A stretch of 64,000 bases of DNA from JAFMJV01 sp963800275 (lineage in GTDB: Bacteria; Chloroflexota; Limnocylindria; Limnocylindrales; CSP1-4). The position numbers were made by a program, and so were the translations under genes. This document shows, piece by piece, positions 44,758-53,857 of the stretch. The number at the start of each line of letters is the position of its first letter. The first letter of the stretch is position 1. Location: contig CAWDAI010000006.1 of the NCBI GenBank assembly GCA_963800275.1, positions 434,001 to 498,000 of the forward strand, given 5' to 3'. The notes below the pieces were generated by a model, which saw nothing but the letters and a program-made list of their open reading frames with translations, searched no databases and was not told the origin of the DNA.

Positions 44758-45503
44758 TCCTCGGCCGTGGCGTCGACCCGCTCGAGCAGGTCCAGCGTGG
44801 CGGCGACCACCTGCGACTGCTGCTCCTCGCGGCTGATGCTCGCGGTGCCGTCCCCCGCCTGTTCGCCATACCAGCCGAAGCCGGCATGGTTGCCTCCATC
44901 GATCTCGACGAAGTCGGCGTCAGCCGGCAGCTGCGAGCGCGAGGCGTCGATCTCGGCGGGGTCCGAGAGGCCGTCTTCGGTGGCGTAGATGGAGGTCACC
45001 GCGATCGTGGAGTCGGCCAGGCTCACGCCGCCGGGAGGGTAGGCTCCCCAGAGGACCAGCCCGTCCACAGCATTGTGGCCGTCTGCATACTGCGCCGCCA
45101 TCGCGCCGCCGAGCGAATGGCCCCCGACGACCCAGCGGTCGATCTCCGGGTGGGCTGCGAAGACATCGGTGGCGACATCCGGCGAGAGCACCGCCAGGCC
45201 GAACGGCATCGATGGAGCGACCGCGGTGTAGCCTGCCTCGGCGATCGCGTGGAGAGCCGGCGCGTAGGCTTCTGGCGGCACACGACCGCCCGGGTAGAAC
45301 ACGAGCCCGGTGCTGGCCGGATCCTGTGGGGTGAACGTCAGCCACGGGTCAGAGGTCACGGTCACCAGCGCATCTGAGCGCAATGACGCCGCTGCTTCCG
45401 GCATCGGGTCGGCGAGGTCGTTGAGCCAGACGTAGCCGACCGCGCCGAGCGCGAGCACGACGGCCACGACGATGCCGGTGATCAGCTTCCAGTGACGCTT
45501 CAT
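44754..45503 (-). CDS. Membrane-anchored alpha/beta hydrolase
   Basis: 249 residues. An N-terminal helix (about 7-28) anchors it outside the membrane. The oxyanion strand LVFYPGGRV, the nucleophile GGHSLGGAMA, ATEDGLSDP for the acid and GGNHAGFGWYG for the His fit the alpha/beta hydrolase PF12695-type group. Substrate unknown. TAGACT lies 9 nt before the ATG. Confidence 0.82.
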   Translation of the reverse strand: MKRHWKLITGIVVAVVLALGAVGYVWLNDLADPMPEAAASLRSDALVTVTSDPWLTFTPQDPASTGLVFYPGGRVPPEAYAPALHAIAEAGYTAVAPSMPFGLAVLSPDVATDVFAAHPEIDRWVVGGHSLGGAMAAQYADGHNAVDGLVLWGAYPPGGVSLADSTIAVTSIYATEDGLSDPAEIDASRSQLPADADFVEIDGGNHAGFGWYGEQAGDGTASISREEQQSQVVAATLDLLERVDATAED

Positions 45504-45588
45504 CGAATCGAAAGTCTAGGTGCTGCGGTGGCAGGGCGCGCTGAGGGCATGCCTCGGGCACCTGCCCGGCCCTGCTACCATCCGCCGG

Positions 45589-46302
45589 ATGACGACAGCC
45601 GAACGTGCCGGGCGAATGGCTCCCCAGCCCGCACTCACCCTGGGTGACTACCTCATCCCCGCAAGCCTGGCCGCCCGCGCCCCGGCCTGGGCGCGTGACG
45701 TGGCCCTGGTCGCCGGAGGCGTGCTCCTGCTCATCCTGGGCGCACGCATCGCGTTCGACCTGCCGGCGGTGAGCCTCGGTCGTCTCTACGTGCCGGACAA
45801 CCCCTATGTGCCGGTGACCATGCAGACCTTCGGCGTGCTCTTCACCAGCGCCGCGCTCGGTGCCCGCCGGGGGATCTCCGCGACCACCATCTATCTGCTG
45901 CTGGGGGTCATCGGGCTCCCGGTCTTCGCCTTCGAGCGGTCTGGACTCGAGACCTTCGTGGCGGCCGATGGCGGCAGGGTCGTGCTCGGCACCACCGGCG
46001 GATACCTCCTGGGCTTCATCCTCGCGTCCGGCGTGGTCGGGACGCTGGCCCAGCGGGGGTGGGATCGTCGACTCGGCGGGTCACTCGGGGCCATGCTCAT
46101 CGGCACGCTCATCGTCTACGCGGTCGGACTGGCCTGGCTGGCGCTGGCGCTCGGTGCGAGCGTCGTTGACGTGCTGCCCTACGGGCTGTATCCGTTCCTG
46201 CCCGGTGACGTGCTCAAGCTGTTCCTCGCTGCCGGCCTGTTGCCCCTCGCCTGGCGACTGGCCGGGGACCGCGCCTCGGGAGGCTCGACCAGGCCCGACT
46301 GA
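45589..46302 (+). CDS. bioY: Biotin transporter BioY
   Basis: 237 residues with six hydrophobic segments. The BioY hallmark PVPVTMQTFGVLF is present, together with GARRG, YLLLGVIGLPVF and TGGYLLGF. It is the substrate-binding S component for biotin uptake. TACCAT lies 7 nt before the ATG, so longer in-frame starts are rejected. The next ABC genes overlap by one base but are of export type, not ECF type. Confidence 0.92.
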   Translation: MTTAERAGRMAPQPALTLGDYLIPASLAARAPAWARDVALVAGGVLLLILGARIAFDLPAVSLGRLYVPDNPYVPVTMQTFGVLFTSAALGARRGISATTIYLLLGVIGLPVFAFERSGLETFVAADGGRVVLGTTGGYLLGFILASGVVGTLAQRGWDRRLGGSLGAMLIGTLIVYAVGLAWLALALGASVVDVLPYGLYPFLPGDVLKLFLAAGLLPLAWRLAGDRASGGSTRPD

Positions 46303-47246
46303 TGCCCGCCATCGTCACCGAGTCGCTGGGGAAGTCCTACGGGGGGCATCGTGGGCCGTTCGCCCGAGGCGAGCGCATCGACGCGCTCGGTGATCTCTCC
46401 ATCGAGGTCGAGGAGGCCGAGGTCTTCGGGTTCCTGGGCCCGAACGGCGCCGGCAAGTCCACGACCATCCGGCTGCTCCTCGGCTACCTCCACCCGACCG
46501 CCGGCGGGGCGCGGGTGCTGGGGCACGACATCGTCCGCGAAAGCGTGGCGATCCGGCGCCGAACCGGTTATCTGCCGGGCGGTATCGCCTTCTACGACGG
46601 CATGACCGGGTCGGAGCAGCTGTCCTACCTCGAGCGTCTCGACGGTCGCCCGGCCGTCCTGCGTGACCAGCTCGTGGATCGACTCCAGCTCTCGCAGCGC
46701 GATTTGGACCGCCAGATCCGCGACTACTCACGCGGCATGCGCCAGAAGGTGGGCATCATCCAGGCCTTCCAGGCCGACCCCGAGCTGGCCATCCTCGACG
46801 AGCCCACCGAAGGTCTCGACCCGCTCATGCAGCGGGCCTTCTACGAGATCCTCGCAGACCAACGGGATGCCGGGCGCACCATCTTCTTCTCGTCGCACGT
46901 GCTCAGCGAAGTGGAGCGCGTGTGCGATCGCGCGGCCATCGTGCGCGAGGGTCGACTGGTCGCGCTGGCCGATATCGACGAGCTGAGATCGCACCGCCGC
47001 CGGAGGGTCGAGATACGTCTTGCCGGTCCGGCTCCGGCGCTGCGAGCCGTGCCCGGCGTGACCCGCGTCCGCGAGCAGGGTGGCGTGCTCACGTGCCAGC
47101 TCGAGGGCGACCCCGGTCCGCTCCTGGCCGCGCTCGACGGCGCGGGAGTGGAGGACCTCCTGATCGAGCCCGCGAGGCTGGAAGAGGCCTTCATGGAGTA
47201 CTACGCGGAGCCCGGGGTGGGCGACGTGGACGGCCTGCGGCCGTGA
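46302..47246 (+). CDS. ABC-2 type transporter ATP-binding protein
   Basis: 314 residues. Walker A GPNGAGKST, signature YSRGMRQKVGI and Walker B LAILDEPTEGLD are intact, with a C-terminal extension of about 80 residues as in CcmA/DrrA-type exporter ATPases. ATG overlaps the bioY stop (TGATG). The partner permease follows with a 4-nt overlap. Exported substrate unknown; the bioY linkage may be incidental. Confidence 0.9.
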   Translation: MPAIVTESLGKSYGGHRGPFARGERIDALGDLSIEVEEAEVFGFLGPNGAGKSTTIRLLLGYLHPTAGGARVLGHDIVRESVAIRRRTGYLPGGIAFYDGMTGSEQLSYLERLDGRPAVLRDQLVDRLQLSQRDLDRQIRDYSRGMRQKVGIIQAFQADPELAILDEPTEGLDPLMQRAFYEILADQRDAGRTIFFSSHVLSEVERVCDRAAIVREGRLVALADIDELRSHRRRRVEIRLAGPAPALRAVPGVTRVREQGGVLTCQLEGDPGPLLAALDGAGVEDLLIEPARLEEAFMEYYAEPGVGDVDGLRP

Positions 47247-48049
47247 ACCTCGCGCTCCTGCGTCAGACGCTGCGGAGGAACGCCGTGCGCCTGCTGGTCA
47301 TCTCGGCGGGCCTGGTCCTGATGGGCGTGGTCATGCCGGTGATGTACGCCGCCTTCGGTGAGGAGATGAGCGCCTTCATCGACTCGGTACCCTTCTTCTC
47401 CCAGCTTGCTTCGAGCTTTGGCGGGGGCAACATCATGTCCCTCGAGGGCTCGATGGCGATGGCCTTCAACCACCCCTTCACCTTGCTGCTCATGGGCATC
47501 CTGGCCATCGCCTTCCCAGCGCTGGCGATCGCCGGCGAGCGTGAGCGAGGCACCCTGGAGGTCATCCTTTCCCGTCCGATCTCGCGTCGCTCGCTGCTGC
47601 TCACGCTCTACGTGGCGGGGGTGATCTTCATCGTGATCGCGGTCGGTGTGCTCGTGGCCACGACCGGCATCACCGGCACGGCCGTGGGCTTTGGCGACCG
47701 CATCGACGGCGCGCACCTCGTCGGCCTGTGGCTGACCGACGCGCTGCTCTTCATCACCTTCATGTCGCTCGCGTTCCTCGTCTCCACCGGGGCCGACCGG
47801 GCGGCGCCGGCCATCGGCCTGCCGGCTGCGGTCGTGCTCCTGAGCTATCTCGCGTGGGCCATCGGGGGCATCTGGCCGGACGTGCGAGTCCTGGCCGAGT
47901 GGTCGCCGTTCCAGCTGCTCAAGGCCCAGCGTGTCCTGACCGATGGGGCGACCGTGAGCGACCTGGCCGTGATGGCCGCCGCGATCGCCTTGCTCGCGGC
48001 TGCCGCCTTCTATCGCTTCCCGCGGCGCGACCTGCCAGCACCGAGCTGA
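47243..48049 (+). CDS. ABC-2 type transporter permease
   Basis: 268 residues, GTG start overlapping the ATPase stop (GTGA). There are six hydrophobic segments and the conserved intracellular block GERERGTLEVILSRPISRRSLLL that couples to the ATPase. It forms an exporter with the preceding gene. Confidence 0.88.
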   Translation: MNLALLRQTLRRNAVRLLVISAGLVLMGVVMPVMYAAFGEEMSAFIDSVPFFSQLASSFGGGNIMSLEGSMAMAFNHPFTLLLMGILAIAFPALAIAGERERGTLEVILSRPISRRSLLLTLYVAGVIFIVIAVGVLVATTGITGTAVGFGDRIDGAHLVGLWLTDALLFITFMSLAFLVSTGADRAAPAIGLPAAVVLLSYLAWAIGGIWPDVRVLAEWSPFQLLKAQRVLTDGATVSDLAVMAAAIALLAAAAFYRFPRRDLPAPS

Positions 48050-48091
48050 TGCGCCGGCTGCCCCGGCCGCGGCTCGCTAGACTGGTGCCTG

Positions 48092-49129
48092 ATGGGTGTC
48101 AACCGGCGCTACCTCGGCTGGGGTGTCTTCCTGATCGCGTTCGGCGGCATCCGGCTGGCGGTCGATCACGGCTGGATCGACCCGGCTCTGGCCGCCGACC
48201 TCGGCCAGCTGTGGCCGCTCATCCTCGTGGGCATCGGCCTCGGGCTCATCCTCCGCTACACGCCGCTCGCCTGGTTCGGCGGAGCGCTGGTGGCCGCTAC
48301 CTTCGGGCTCCTTCTCGGCGCGGCCGTGGTCTCCGTCCGCGACGACGCCTTCAGCGACCTGCAGAGCGTGCTCCCCGCGGTGCTCAGCGGCAACTGCGCC
48401 GGAGATGACATCGGCACCATGACCAGCAGCCAGGATGGCGTGGTCACCGGCGACGCCTTCGCCTTGGACGTGGACCTGTGGTGCGGTGAGATCCGCGTCA
48501 CTCGGGGGGCGACCGAGTCGTGGGCGGTCCTGGCGCGGACCGATTCTGCCGACCCGCCCCGGATCGAGGTCGCCGAGAGCACCGCGGGCACCACGACCGT
48601 GCACCTCGCCCCGGCCACAGACGAGGACATCGTGTTTCTGGGCCGCACGAAGAAGAGCCGGTGGGACGTGCAGGCGCCGGCTAAGCCGGCGCTGCGCTTC
48701 TCGGGGACACTCAACGCGGCAACGGGGCTGATCGACGTTGGCAGCGGACCGGTCGAGAGCCTCGAGGGCACCTGGAACGGGGCTGATGTCGTGGCCGATC
48801 TCTCCGGCGCCTCGATGGCGCAGACGGCACGCGTGGACCTGACGCTCAACGCGAGCGAGGGCCGGTTGCTGCTGCCGAACGGCTCGGTCGATGCCTCCAT
48901 CACCCTCAATGCCTCGTCGCTGACGATGTGTGTGCCGGCGTCCGCCCCGCTGGTGTTGACATACGAGTCGGTGCTGGGAGCAGCAGACCTGGGCTCGGCG
49001 GGGCTGACCGAGGTCGATGGCGGTCGTTGGGTGACCCCAGGCTTCGCCGACGAGCTCGAGCACCTCAGTCTGCGGGTCAGGAACACCGCCTCGTCCTTCT
49101 CGCTCCAGCGCCCGGAGGCATGCTCATGA
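48092..49129 (+). CDS. LiaF-like membrane protein with beta-repeat domain
   Basis: 345 residues. Three hydrophobic segments at the start (LGWGVFLIAFGGIRLAV, LWPLILVGIGLGLIL, LVAATFGLLLGAAVV) resemble the LiaF/DUF5668 membrane domain. The rest is a beta-rich region with repeated strand patterns (GEIRVTRG, GLIDVGSGPV, GRLLLPNGSV), like the adhesin/DUF4097-type beta-solenoid. TAGACT lies 8 nt before the ATG. It overlaps the next gene by 4 nt. A role in envelope stress sensing is a guess. Confidence 0.65.
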   Translation: MGVNRRYLGWGVFLIAFGGIRLAVDHGWIDPALAADLGQLWPLILVGIGLGLILRYTPLAWFGGALVAATFGLLLGAAVVSVRDDAFSDLQSVLPAVLSGNCAGDDIGTMTSSQDGVVTGDAFALDVDLWCGEIRVTRGATESWAVLARTDSADPPRIEVAESTAGTTTVHLAPATDEDIVFLGRTKKSRWDVQAPAKPALRFSGTLNAATGLIDVGSGPVESLEGTWNGADVVADLSGASMAQTARVDLTLNASEGRLLLPNGSVDASITLNASSLTMCVPASAPLVLTYESVLGAADLGSAGLTEVDGGRWVTPGFADELEHLSLRVRNTASSFSLQRPEACS

Positions 49130-49455
49130 GCGAGTACCCGAGCGGGCCCCAAACGCCGCCGCCGCAGCCGCCAGGACGGTATCCACAGCGATCGCCTGAC
49201 CCCTATGCGCCGCAGCCGCAGTGGTCCCCCCCGCAGCAACCGCCGCCGCCACGCCGCCGACGGCGCTCGCGAGGTGGCCTGGGCGCGGCGGTCGTGGGCC
49301 TGCTGCTCGTGCTTGGCGGACTCTGGATCCTCTTCGGCGAGCAGCTCGGGATCGACCTTGACTGGCACGAGGTCTGGCCCATCGGCGCGGTCGCCATCGG
49401 CTGCCTGCTCGTGGTCGCCTCGGTGATACCTGGCGGGGACCGCGAGGATGCCTGA
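49126..49455 (+). CDS. Small proline-rich membrane protein
   Basis: 109 residues. The N-terminal half is Pro/Gln/Tyr-rich and followed by an Arg run. Two hydrophobic segments follow (GAAVVGLLLVLGGLWILFG and VWPIGAVAIGCLLVVASV), again of DUF5668 style. It starts at ATGA overlapping the previous stop, so the two proteins are probably partners. Confidence 0.65.
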   Translation: MSEYPSGPQTPPPQPPGRYPQRSPDPYAPQPQWSPPQQPPPPRRRRRSRGGLGAAVVGLLLVLGGLWILFGEQLGIDLDWHEVWPIGAVAIGCLLVVASVIPGGDREDA

Positions 49456-49536
49456 GGCGGCGAGATAGGTAGTCCTGCGTGTTGACCGGACGCACCGCGT
49501 CGGCTGGCATGGGCCAACGTCGCGGAGGTCAAGCCG

Positions 49537-49971
49537 ATGGAGTCGTTGCTGGGCTGGTTCGATCTGGGGGCCTCGGCCCTGCCCCTGGGCCCTGCTGCAG
49601 CGAGCGAGATGTCCTTGCTGCACCAGGTGCTGCTCTACCTCGTGGTGCTGTTGGGAGTCGTCATGTCGGAGGCCGTGGCCATGGCGCGGGCGGGCGTCGC
49701 GGTCCGCATCGAGCTCGACCGACCGTGGCTGCTCGTGGCCTGCCTGGTCGCACTCGTCGTCTTCCCGGCGGTCTGGCGGGAGGTCGGGACCTTGGCCGAG
49801 TCTGGCCTGCTGGTGCAGGCGGGTATCGCCGCCCAGGGCGGCGTGTTCTGGGGCGTGGTCCTGGCCGGTGCGGAGAAGGGCGTGCAGGCACGAGCGGATG
49901 GCGAGCCAGCAGCCCGGTCCGACGGTCCCGCGCAGGCCGGCAACGACACGGCACCGCACGTGGGGCGGTAG
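49537..49971 (+). CDS. Hypothetical membrane protein
   Basis: 144 residues with three hydrophobic segments (LLHQVLLYLVVLLGVVMSEAVAM; WLLVACLVALVVFPAVW; GVFWGVVLAGAEKG) and a hydrophilic tail. GGAGG precedes the ATG. No family recognised. Confidence 0.6.
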   Translation: MESLLGWFDLGASALPLGPAAASEMSLLHQVLLYLVVLLGVVMSEAVAMARAGVAVRIELDRPWLLVACLVALVVFPAVWREVGTLAESGLLVQAGIAAQGGVFWGVVLAGAEKGVQARADGEPAARSDGPAQAGNDTAPHVGR

Positions 49972-50014
49972 GCTCCTTCCTGTCGTCTTCACCGCCGCCA
50001 CAAGGAGCGCACGC

Positions 50015-50284
50015 ATGACCCCGTTGGCCGCGATCTACCGTCCGGGTGCCGGAGACCCCAGCAGCTACCCGGTCAGCGTCGTCGGTTTCGTGAGCAACTG
50101 GTCGGAGGAGACCGGCACGGTGACCGAGGTCGTGTGCGTCACGACCGATGGCGCCCTGCACACCTTCGATGCGGCCAGGGTGCAGGTGGTCGATCGGAAC
50201 GTGGCCCAGAGCATCGCCCTGGCCACGGAGATGAATGACCGTCAGCGATATGGCTCGGGCGCCGTCCCGCCAGCTCGTCGGTGA
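50015..50284 (+). CDS. Small hypothetical protein
   Basis: 89 residues with a good ribosome site (AAGGAG) before the ATG. It is predicted to be a small beta-rich protein (YPVSVVGFVSNWSEETGTVTEVVCVT). It has no membrane segment or signal peptide and no recognisable family. It ends next to the NAGPA-domain gene. Confidence 0.55.
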   Translation: MTPLAAIYRPGAGDPSSYPVSVVGFVSNWSEETGTVTEVVCVTTDGALHTFDAARVQVVDRNVAQSIALATEMNDRQRYGSGAVPPARR

Positions 50285-50364
50285 GCCCGCCTCGGGGCCC
50301 CTCTCGGTCAGGTCGCTCACGGGACCTCCGGGCCATGGGGCGGAGCGGGCACGAGAGCCACGCT

Positions 50365-51633
50365 ATGGCCATGGAATCCCACCGCTCACTGCCCGCATTC
50401 ATCCGCAGGGTCGCGCTCGCGACCGTGGCCGTGGCCCTGGTCGCGACGCCGTTCGCCGCCGCGGCCGAGGCGCGCATCACCAAGGGCTTCACCCCTCGTG
50501 CAAGCACGGATCTCTCAGCCGGCGTCAACTACCGCTTCGGGCGCATGACCACGAGCGGTGGCCATCCCCAGCAGGTCTTCGTCGGGACGGTCGACCCGCG
50601 GAACCCGGCCGTGCGACTCAAGGCCCTGCTCTCGAACGACCGCGTGGTGAGGCGGGCGGTCGTGCGCAACATCACGCTGCGCAAGCAGCGCCCCGGCTTC
50701 AAGGCGCTCGTCTCCACCAACGGAGACATGTCCACGCGCAACCGCACCGACGGCTACGCGGCGCCCCATTCGATGGCCGTCTCCAACGGCGAGCTCATGG
50801 TCGCCACGGCCTGCACCCGCCCGACCCTCGGTGTCGACGCCCAGGGCAACGTGGCCATCGACGACGTTCGCGCACAGGTGCTGGTGACGCCTCCCGGCTC
50901 CAAGGTGCCCGTACGCATCCACAAGGTCAACACGCCGCGCGACAACGGACAGGTGGTCCTGTTCACCAAGCGCTTCGGCCGCAGCACGCAGACGTCATAC
51001 GGCGGCCGAGAGGTGATCGTCTCGCTCGAGGGCAAGCTCCGTCCCAACGATGCGCGGGTGGTTCGAGTGCTGAAGGTGCGCAAGAACGGCGGCAACACGC
51101 CGCTGCGCGCGGGCCAGGCCGTGATCTCGGTGAAGAACAGGGCCCAGAAGTGGGTCTACCAGCTGCGCGTGGGCCAGCGGTTCCGCCTTGATACTCGCGT
51201 CGTCCGCAGTCGCGGCAAGCCGTGCGCCTGGGCGCTGCCGGTCGCACCGGGCTTCCGGGCCATCACCGAGGCCCAGGGCGGGAACTACTTCACCCTGCGC
51301 AACGGTCGCATCGCAGCGCCGACCGCCAACACCTACGGGCCTGGATCCCAGCGCCACCCTCGCAGCGGCCTGGGCGTCACCGCCGATGGCCGCGTGCTGA
51401 TGGTCGTGGTAGACGGCCGGCGCAGTGCCAGCCACGGGGTCACGCTCGCGGAGATGGGCGAGCTGATGCGTTCGCTCGGTGCCGTCAGTGCCTTCAACCT
51501 CGATGGCGGCGGGTCGTCGGTGATGACACGCTGGAACCCGACGCGTGGCCGTTACGTCGTGGCCAACAAGCCCTCGGATGGGCGGCAGCGGCCGGCGACC
51601 CAGGCTTTCGCCGTGTTCCGGTGGGTGCGCTGA
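50365..51633 (+). CDS. Secreted phosphodiester glycosidase (NAGPA domain) protein
   Basis: About 422 residues from ATG 50365 or 50371. A signal peptide (to about residue 35, ending AAEA) precedes a beta-rich N-terminal half. The C-terminal half has the NAGPA/PF09992 pattern: RHPRSGLGVTADGRVLMVVVDG, GVTLAEMGELMRSLGA and NLDGGGSSVMT. This is the fold of the uncovering enzyme; in bacteria it acts on cell-surface glycans or related phosphodiesters. Substrate unknown. Confidence 0.85.
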   Translation: MAMESHRSLPAFIRRVALATVAVALVATPFAAAAEARITKGFTPRASTDLSAGVNYRFGRMTTSGGHPQQVFVGTVDPRNPAVRLKALLSNDRVVRRAVVRNITLRKQRPGFKALVSTNGDMSTRNRTDGYAAPHSMAVSNGELMVATACTRPTLGVDAQGNVAIDDVRAQVLVTPPGSKVPVRIHKVNTPRDNGQVVLFTKRFGRSTQTSYGGREVIVSLEGKLRPNDARVVRVLKVRKNGGNTPLRAGQAVISVKNRAQKWVYQLRVGQRFRLDTRVVRSRGKPCAWALPVAPGFRAITEAQGGNYFTLRNGRIAAPTANTYGPGSQRHPRSGLGVTADGRVLMVVVDGRRSASHGVTLAEMGELMRSLGAVSAFNLDGGGSSVMTRWNPTRGRYVVANKPSDGRQRPATQAFAVFRWVR

Positions 51634-51654
51634 GGGTCGCTCGGGCCGCCTGAC

Positions 51655-52659
51655 CTACTCGCCCAGTGCCGCGTGGACAGCCGGGATGACCGAGGAGCCA
51701 TAGAGCTCCAGCTGCTCCTCTTCGTCTCCGCTCATGAGGTAGAGGTTGAACTGGTCCACGCCGACCTCGTGCAGTCGCAAGAGGCGCTCCACGTGGGCCT
51801 CTGCATCCCCCAGCAGGGTGAAGCGGTCCACGACCTCGTCGTCGATGTAGTCGGCGTTGGATGAACCCACCTTGGCGTGGTGTCGGTAGTCGTATTCCTC
51901 GCGCTCTTCGACATAGCTCGTGAGTGACTCCGGCAGCTCCTCGCGCGGATACTTGTTGACCAGGTCCACGACATGGTTGGCGACCATCGCCGGGAACCAG
52001 CGCACGCGCTCGCGGCCTTCCTCCACCGGGCCGACGTAGGCAGCCGAGGCCGCCTGCACCCGGATCGAGCCGGGATCGCGCCCAGCCGCCACCGCGGCGT
52101 CTCGCATCTGGCCCGCCATCCAGGCGATGAGGTCCGGATCTCCCAGCTGCAGGATGAGCCCGTCGGCCACACGCCCGGTCATGGCCAGGGCCATGGGTCC
52201 GTAACCCGCGACCCACACCGGCAGCTGCCACGGGCCGGTCCAGCCCAGGTCGAGCACGGTGCCCTTGTACTCGACCGCGCGGCCCTCGACGAGCTCGCGG
52301 ATGACCCGCACGGCCTGCTCCATGGTCTTCAGCTTGGTCGGTGGCAGGCCGAGCATGCGCACCGCTCCGTCGCCGCGACCCATGCCCAGCTCCATGCGTC
52401 CGCCGGAGATCTCCTCCAGCGTGGCCAGGACGCTGGCAGTCACGCTCGGATCACGCGTGGTGGGATTGGTCACGCAGGCCCCCAGGCGCATGCTGGTGGT
52501 GTTGACGGCCATGAGCGTGAGCACGGGGTAGACCTCGCGCCAGAGCACGTGGTTGTCCCACAGCCAGCCGTAGGTGAAGCCGGCCGCTTCCGCCTGCTGC
52601 GTCAGTGCGACGGTGCGACCGATGTCGAACTCTGCCTTGAGGGAGAAGCCGAAGTCCAT
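51655..52659 (-). CDS. LLM class flavin/F420-dependent oxidoreductase
   Basis: 334 residues from the ATG at 52659, with TAGGCT 8 nt upstream. It is a luciferase-like TIM barrel with GFSLKAEFD, WLWDNHVLW, VTNPTTRDPSVTASVLATLEEISGGR and GMGRGDGAVRMLG blocks. These match a TIGR03842-type F420-dependent group often beside cyclic amidohydrolases, which fits the SsnA gene divergent from it. Whether F420 or FMN is used cannot be told. Confidence 0.85.
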   Translation of the reverse strand: MDFGFSLKAEFDIGRTVALTQQAEAAGFTYGWLWDNHVLWREVYPVLTLMAVNTTSMRLGACVTNPTTRDPSVTASVLATLEEISGGRMELGMGRGDGAVRMLGLPPTKLKTMEQAVRVIRELVEGRAVEYKGTVLDLGWTGPWQLPVWVAGYGPMALAMTGRVADGLILQLGDPDLIAWMAGQMRDAAVAAGRDPGSIRVQAASAAYVGPVEEGRERVRWFPAMVANHVVDLVNKYPREELPESLTSYVEEREEYDYRHHAKVGSSNADYIDDEVVDRFTLLGDAEAHVERLLRLHEVGVDQFNLYLMSGDEEEQLELYGSSVIPAVHAALGE

Positions 52660-52803
52660 GGGCCCGGAGCCTACACGCCTCGCGAGCTCAGCGGAAGCCC
52701 GGGGGCCAACGGGACGCCTCGAAAGGGCCGCCCGGCGGGTGCCGGCGAGGGCATCGGCTGTGGGACAGTGAGCGGGATCGACCACCAGCCACGAGAGGAG
52801 ACC

Positions 52804-53827
52804 ATGGCCGCCACCACACCGGGCCTGGTGTGTGCCCACCACCACCTGTACTCTGCGCTGGCCCGCGGCATGCCCCCGCCGCCGGAGGTAGCGACCGACT
52901 TCAGGGGCATCCTCGAGCAGATCTGGTGGCGGCTCGACACCGCCCTCGACCTGGAGATGATCCGCTGGTCCGCGATGCTGGGCGCGCTCGAGGCGCTCGA
53001 GTCGGGCACCACCGCCATCGTCGATCACCACGAGTCGCCCAATGCCATCGAGGGGTCGCTCGACGTGATCGCCGAGGCCTGTGCCGAGGTGGGCGTGCGG
53101 GTCCTGCCCGCGTACGGCGTCACCGACCGCCACGGCGCCGAGGGCGCCCGCCGCGGCCTGGAGGAGAACCGCCGCTTCATCGAGGCCGGCGGGAGGGGCC
53201 TGGTCGGGATCCACGCCGCCTTCACCTGCAGCGATGAGACGCTGCGGTGCCGCCGCGGAGCTGGCCGGGGAGCTGGGCGTGGGCGTCCACATCCACGTGG
53301 CGGAAGGCATCGGGGATGTCGATGCGCCGGTGCGATTGGCCGGCCTCACCCGCGACGACTGGCTGCTGGCCCACTGCGTGCACCTGCCCACCGACCATGC
53401 CCTGCGCGGCACGATCCTGCACAACCCCATGTCCAACCTCAACAACGCGGTGGGCTATGCCGATCCTGCCCGCTTCCGCAACCCGGTCGCGCTGGGTACC
53501 GACGGCATCGGCGGCAACGTCATCGAAGCCTTCCGACTGGCCTACGTGATGGAGCGCAGCGTCGACGTGACCTGTGGTCCGGACACGGCCTGGGGCTGGC
53601 TGGAGAACGGCTGGTCCCTGATGCCCGAGGCGCGAGAGGACGAGGTCACCTGGTCGTACGAGCCGATGGATCCCTGGCACATCGCCTTCACCCCGAACGT
53701 GCGCCCGCTGGAGGTGAAGGTCGGGGGCGAGGTGGTGTTCGCTGACGGCCGACCGACGAGGGTCGACGCGGCTGAGGTCCGAGCCAAGGCGGCCGAGCAG
53801 GCGGCCCGACTGCACGCACGCCTGTAG
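52804..53827 (+). pseudogene. ssnA: SsnA-like amidohydrolase, N-terminally short and frameshifted
   Basis: The first frame (from ATG 52804, with GAGAGGAGA upstream) gives the metal motif AHHHLYSALARGMP and IWWRLDTALD typical of SsnA/guanine-deaminase-like amidohydrolases. It breaks at about 53248, where one extra base moves the frame. The second frame continues with VGVHIHVAEG, LLAHCVHLP and ALGTDGIGGN to 53827. About 55 residues of N-terminal beta-sandwich normally present are absent, and the 144-nt upstream gap cannot hold them. In E. coli ssnA lies beside ygfK, as here. Activity is doubtful as sequenced. Confidence 0.75.
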
Positions 53828-53857
53828 CGCACAGAGGACGAGGGAGGGCCCGGGGAC

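Noticed and set aside
46302..47246. ECF-type ATPase for biotin uptake
   Set aside because: The C-terminal extension and the partner permease with six helices and GERERGTLE motif are those of ABC-2 exporters.
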